DNA from: Mycolicibacterium brisbanense
Lineage (GTDB): Bacteria > Actinomycetota > Actinomycetes > Mycobacteriales > Mycobacteriaceae
Length of the DNA stretch: 64,000 nucleotides
Direction: 5' to 3'
NCBI RefSeq assembly: GCF_001570425.1
Contig: NZ_BCSX01000021.1
Span: 1 to 64,000, forward strand
The position numbers and the translations under genes were made by a program. The notes under the pieces were generated by a model, which saw only the letters and a list, made by a program, of their open reading frames with translations, made no database searches and was not told the DNA's origin. Below, one piece after another: positions 63,412 through 64,000 of the stretch. The first letter of the stretch is position 1; every line of letters begins with the position of its first letter.

Positions 63412-64000
63412 CGCGCACCCGCAGGCTCGCCCCGTGATCGGCGTGAGCACCTACCTGCAGCAGGCGCGGACCGGGGTGTGGGACGTCACTGCCAGTTTCC
63501 TGCCGGCCAGCTACATCGAAGGCGTGAACCGGGGCGGCGGCACCGTGGTGCTGCTGCCGCCGCAGCCCGACGGCGCGGCGGTGGCCGACCGCGTGCTCGA
63601 CGGACTCGACGGGCTGGTGATCAGCGGCGGGCGGGATGTCGACCCCGCGTCGTACGGTCAGCCTCGCCACCCTTCGACCGACGAACCCGTGGGCTACCGC
63701 GACGAATGGGATTTCGCCCTGGTGCGCGCGGCGCTGCGGCGCGGGCTACCGCTGCTCGGAATCTGCCGCGGCGCACAGGTGCTCAACGTCGCGCTCGGTG
63801 GCACGCTGCACCAGCATCTGCCCGACGTGCTCGGCCATACCCGCCATCAGCAGGGCAATGCGGTGTTCAGTACATCGTCGGTGCGGACGGTGCCGGGAAC
63901 CCGGCTCGCCGCGCTGATCGGGGAGCACTCCGACGCGCAGTGCTACCACCACCAGGCCATCGACCAGCTCGGTGACGGTCTCGTGGTCAGTGCTCGCGAC
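63398..64000 (+). CDS. gamma-glutamyl-gamma-aminobutyrate hydrolase family class I amidotransferase, 3' truncated by window edge
   Basis: The frame reads through to the last base. TTG 63398 overlaps the end of glnA4; GTG 63434 (MIGVSTYLQQARTGVWD) is the alternative start. Nucleophile Cys lies in LLGICRGAQVLNVALGGTLHQHL and the peptidase C26 signature GLVISGGRDVDPASYG precedes it; the catalytic His-Glu pair lies beyond the window. PuuD-type enzymes remove the gamma-glutamyl group at the end of amine breakdown. The protein matches Rv2859c, which follows Rv2860c. Confidence 0.88.
   Translation, partial: MSGSDAHPQARPVIGVSTYLQQARTGVWDVTASFLPASYIEGVNRGGGTVVLLPPQPDGAAVADRVLDGLDGLVISGGRDVDPASYGQPRHPSTDEPVGYRDEWDFALVRAALRRGLPLLGICRGAQVLNVALGGTLHQHLPDVLGHTRHQQGNAVFSTSSVRTVPGTRLAALIGEHSDAQCYHHQAIDQLGDGLVVSARD

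Overview
The window is high-GC actinobacterial DNA. Gene content and order identify a fast-growing, environmental Mycolicibacterium close to M. smegmatis. The backbone follows, in inverted orientation, the Mycobacterium tuberculosis block Rv2895c to Rv2859c: siderophore-interacting protein, xerC, F420 oxidoreductase, M23 peptidase, rpsB-tsf, amidase, MarR (Rv2887-like), pyrH-frr-cdsA, rlmN, DUF2631, dxr-rip1-ispG, GNAT, lipoprotein PBP, DUF1707, map, glutamine synthetase-like and class I amidotransferase. Species-level assignment is from memory of these families, not from a database search.

Layout. 0-8 kb: partial siderophore-interacting protein, lactate monooxygenase-like flavoenzyme, DUF5995, TetR + MpaB-type DUF2236 protein, xerC and an alpha/beta hydrolase, then LLM oxidoreductase and M23 peptidase on the minus strand. 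8-11.3 kb: rpsB, tsf and an amidase whose start codon lies in a 19-bp hairpin. 11.4-20 kb is an accessory block: split FtsX-type ABC exporter, amino-acid/polyamine permease with copper amine oxidase, then a membrane protein / glutathionylspermidine-synthase-like ATP-grasp / DUF350 cassette. 20-27 kb: glycerate kinase, MarR repressor divergent from an Rv0560c-like methyltransferase, pyrH-frr-cdsA, EamA transporter, rlmN. 27-39.5 kb is accessory and partly decayed: TetR, GH3 glucosidase, glgC, sugar porter + PfkB kinase, P450, SMP-30 lactonase, EspI-like ATPase between two pseudogenes, DUF427 protein. 39.5-45.5 kb: DUF2631, photolyase, RHH + DUF4097 pair, F420/NmrA oxidoreductases divergent from an ECF sigma factor, GNAT. 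45.6-56.5 kb: dxr-rip1-ispG, GNAT, PBP lipoprotein, DUF1707, map, cobQ, lipoprotein, degenerate hydrolase. 56.5-64 kb: a two-gene N-acetylglutaminylglutamine amide (osmolyte) operon, an APC permease, and a glutamine synthetase-like/gamma-glutamyl hydrolase pair cut by the window edge.

Regulatory structure stands out more than any single gene. Four sites share TTTACA-N14-TGTMAM (27540, 33752, 36070, 38805): one at the TetR operon, the others before P450, lactonase and DUF427/hypothetical genes, suggesting a local regulon. The ECF sigma gene and the oxidoreductase facing it have mirror-image promoter-like elements (GTAACTT-N15-CGTC), each placed to give a leaderless mRNA. Three intergenic hairpins share the outer arm GCGAGCAGACG with different but still self-complementary inner arms. 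MarR operators with perfect 7-bp arms separate the repressor from its probable methyltransferase target.

No tRNA, rRNA, CRISPR array, transposase or prophage gene was recognised.
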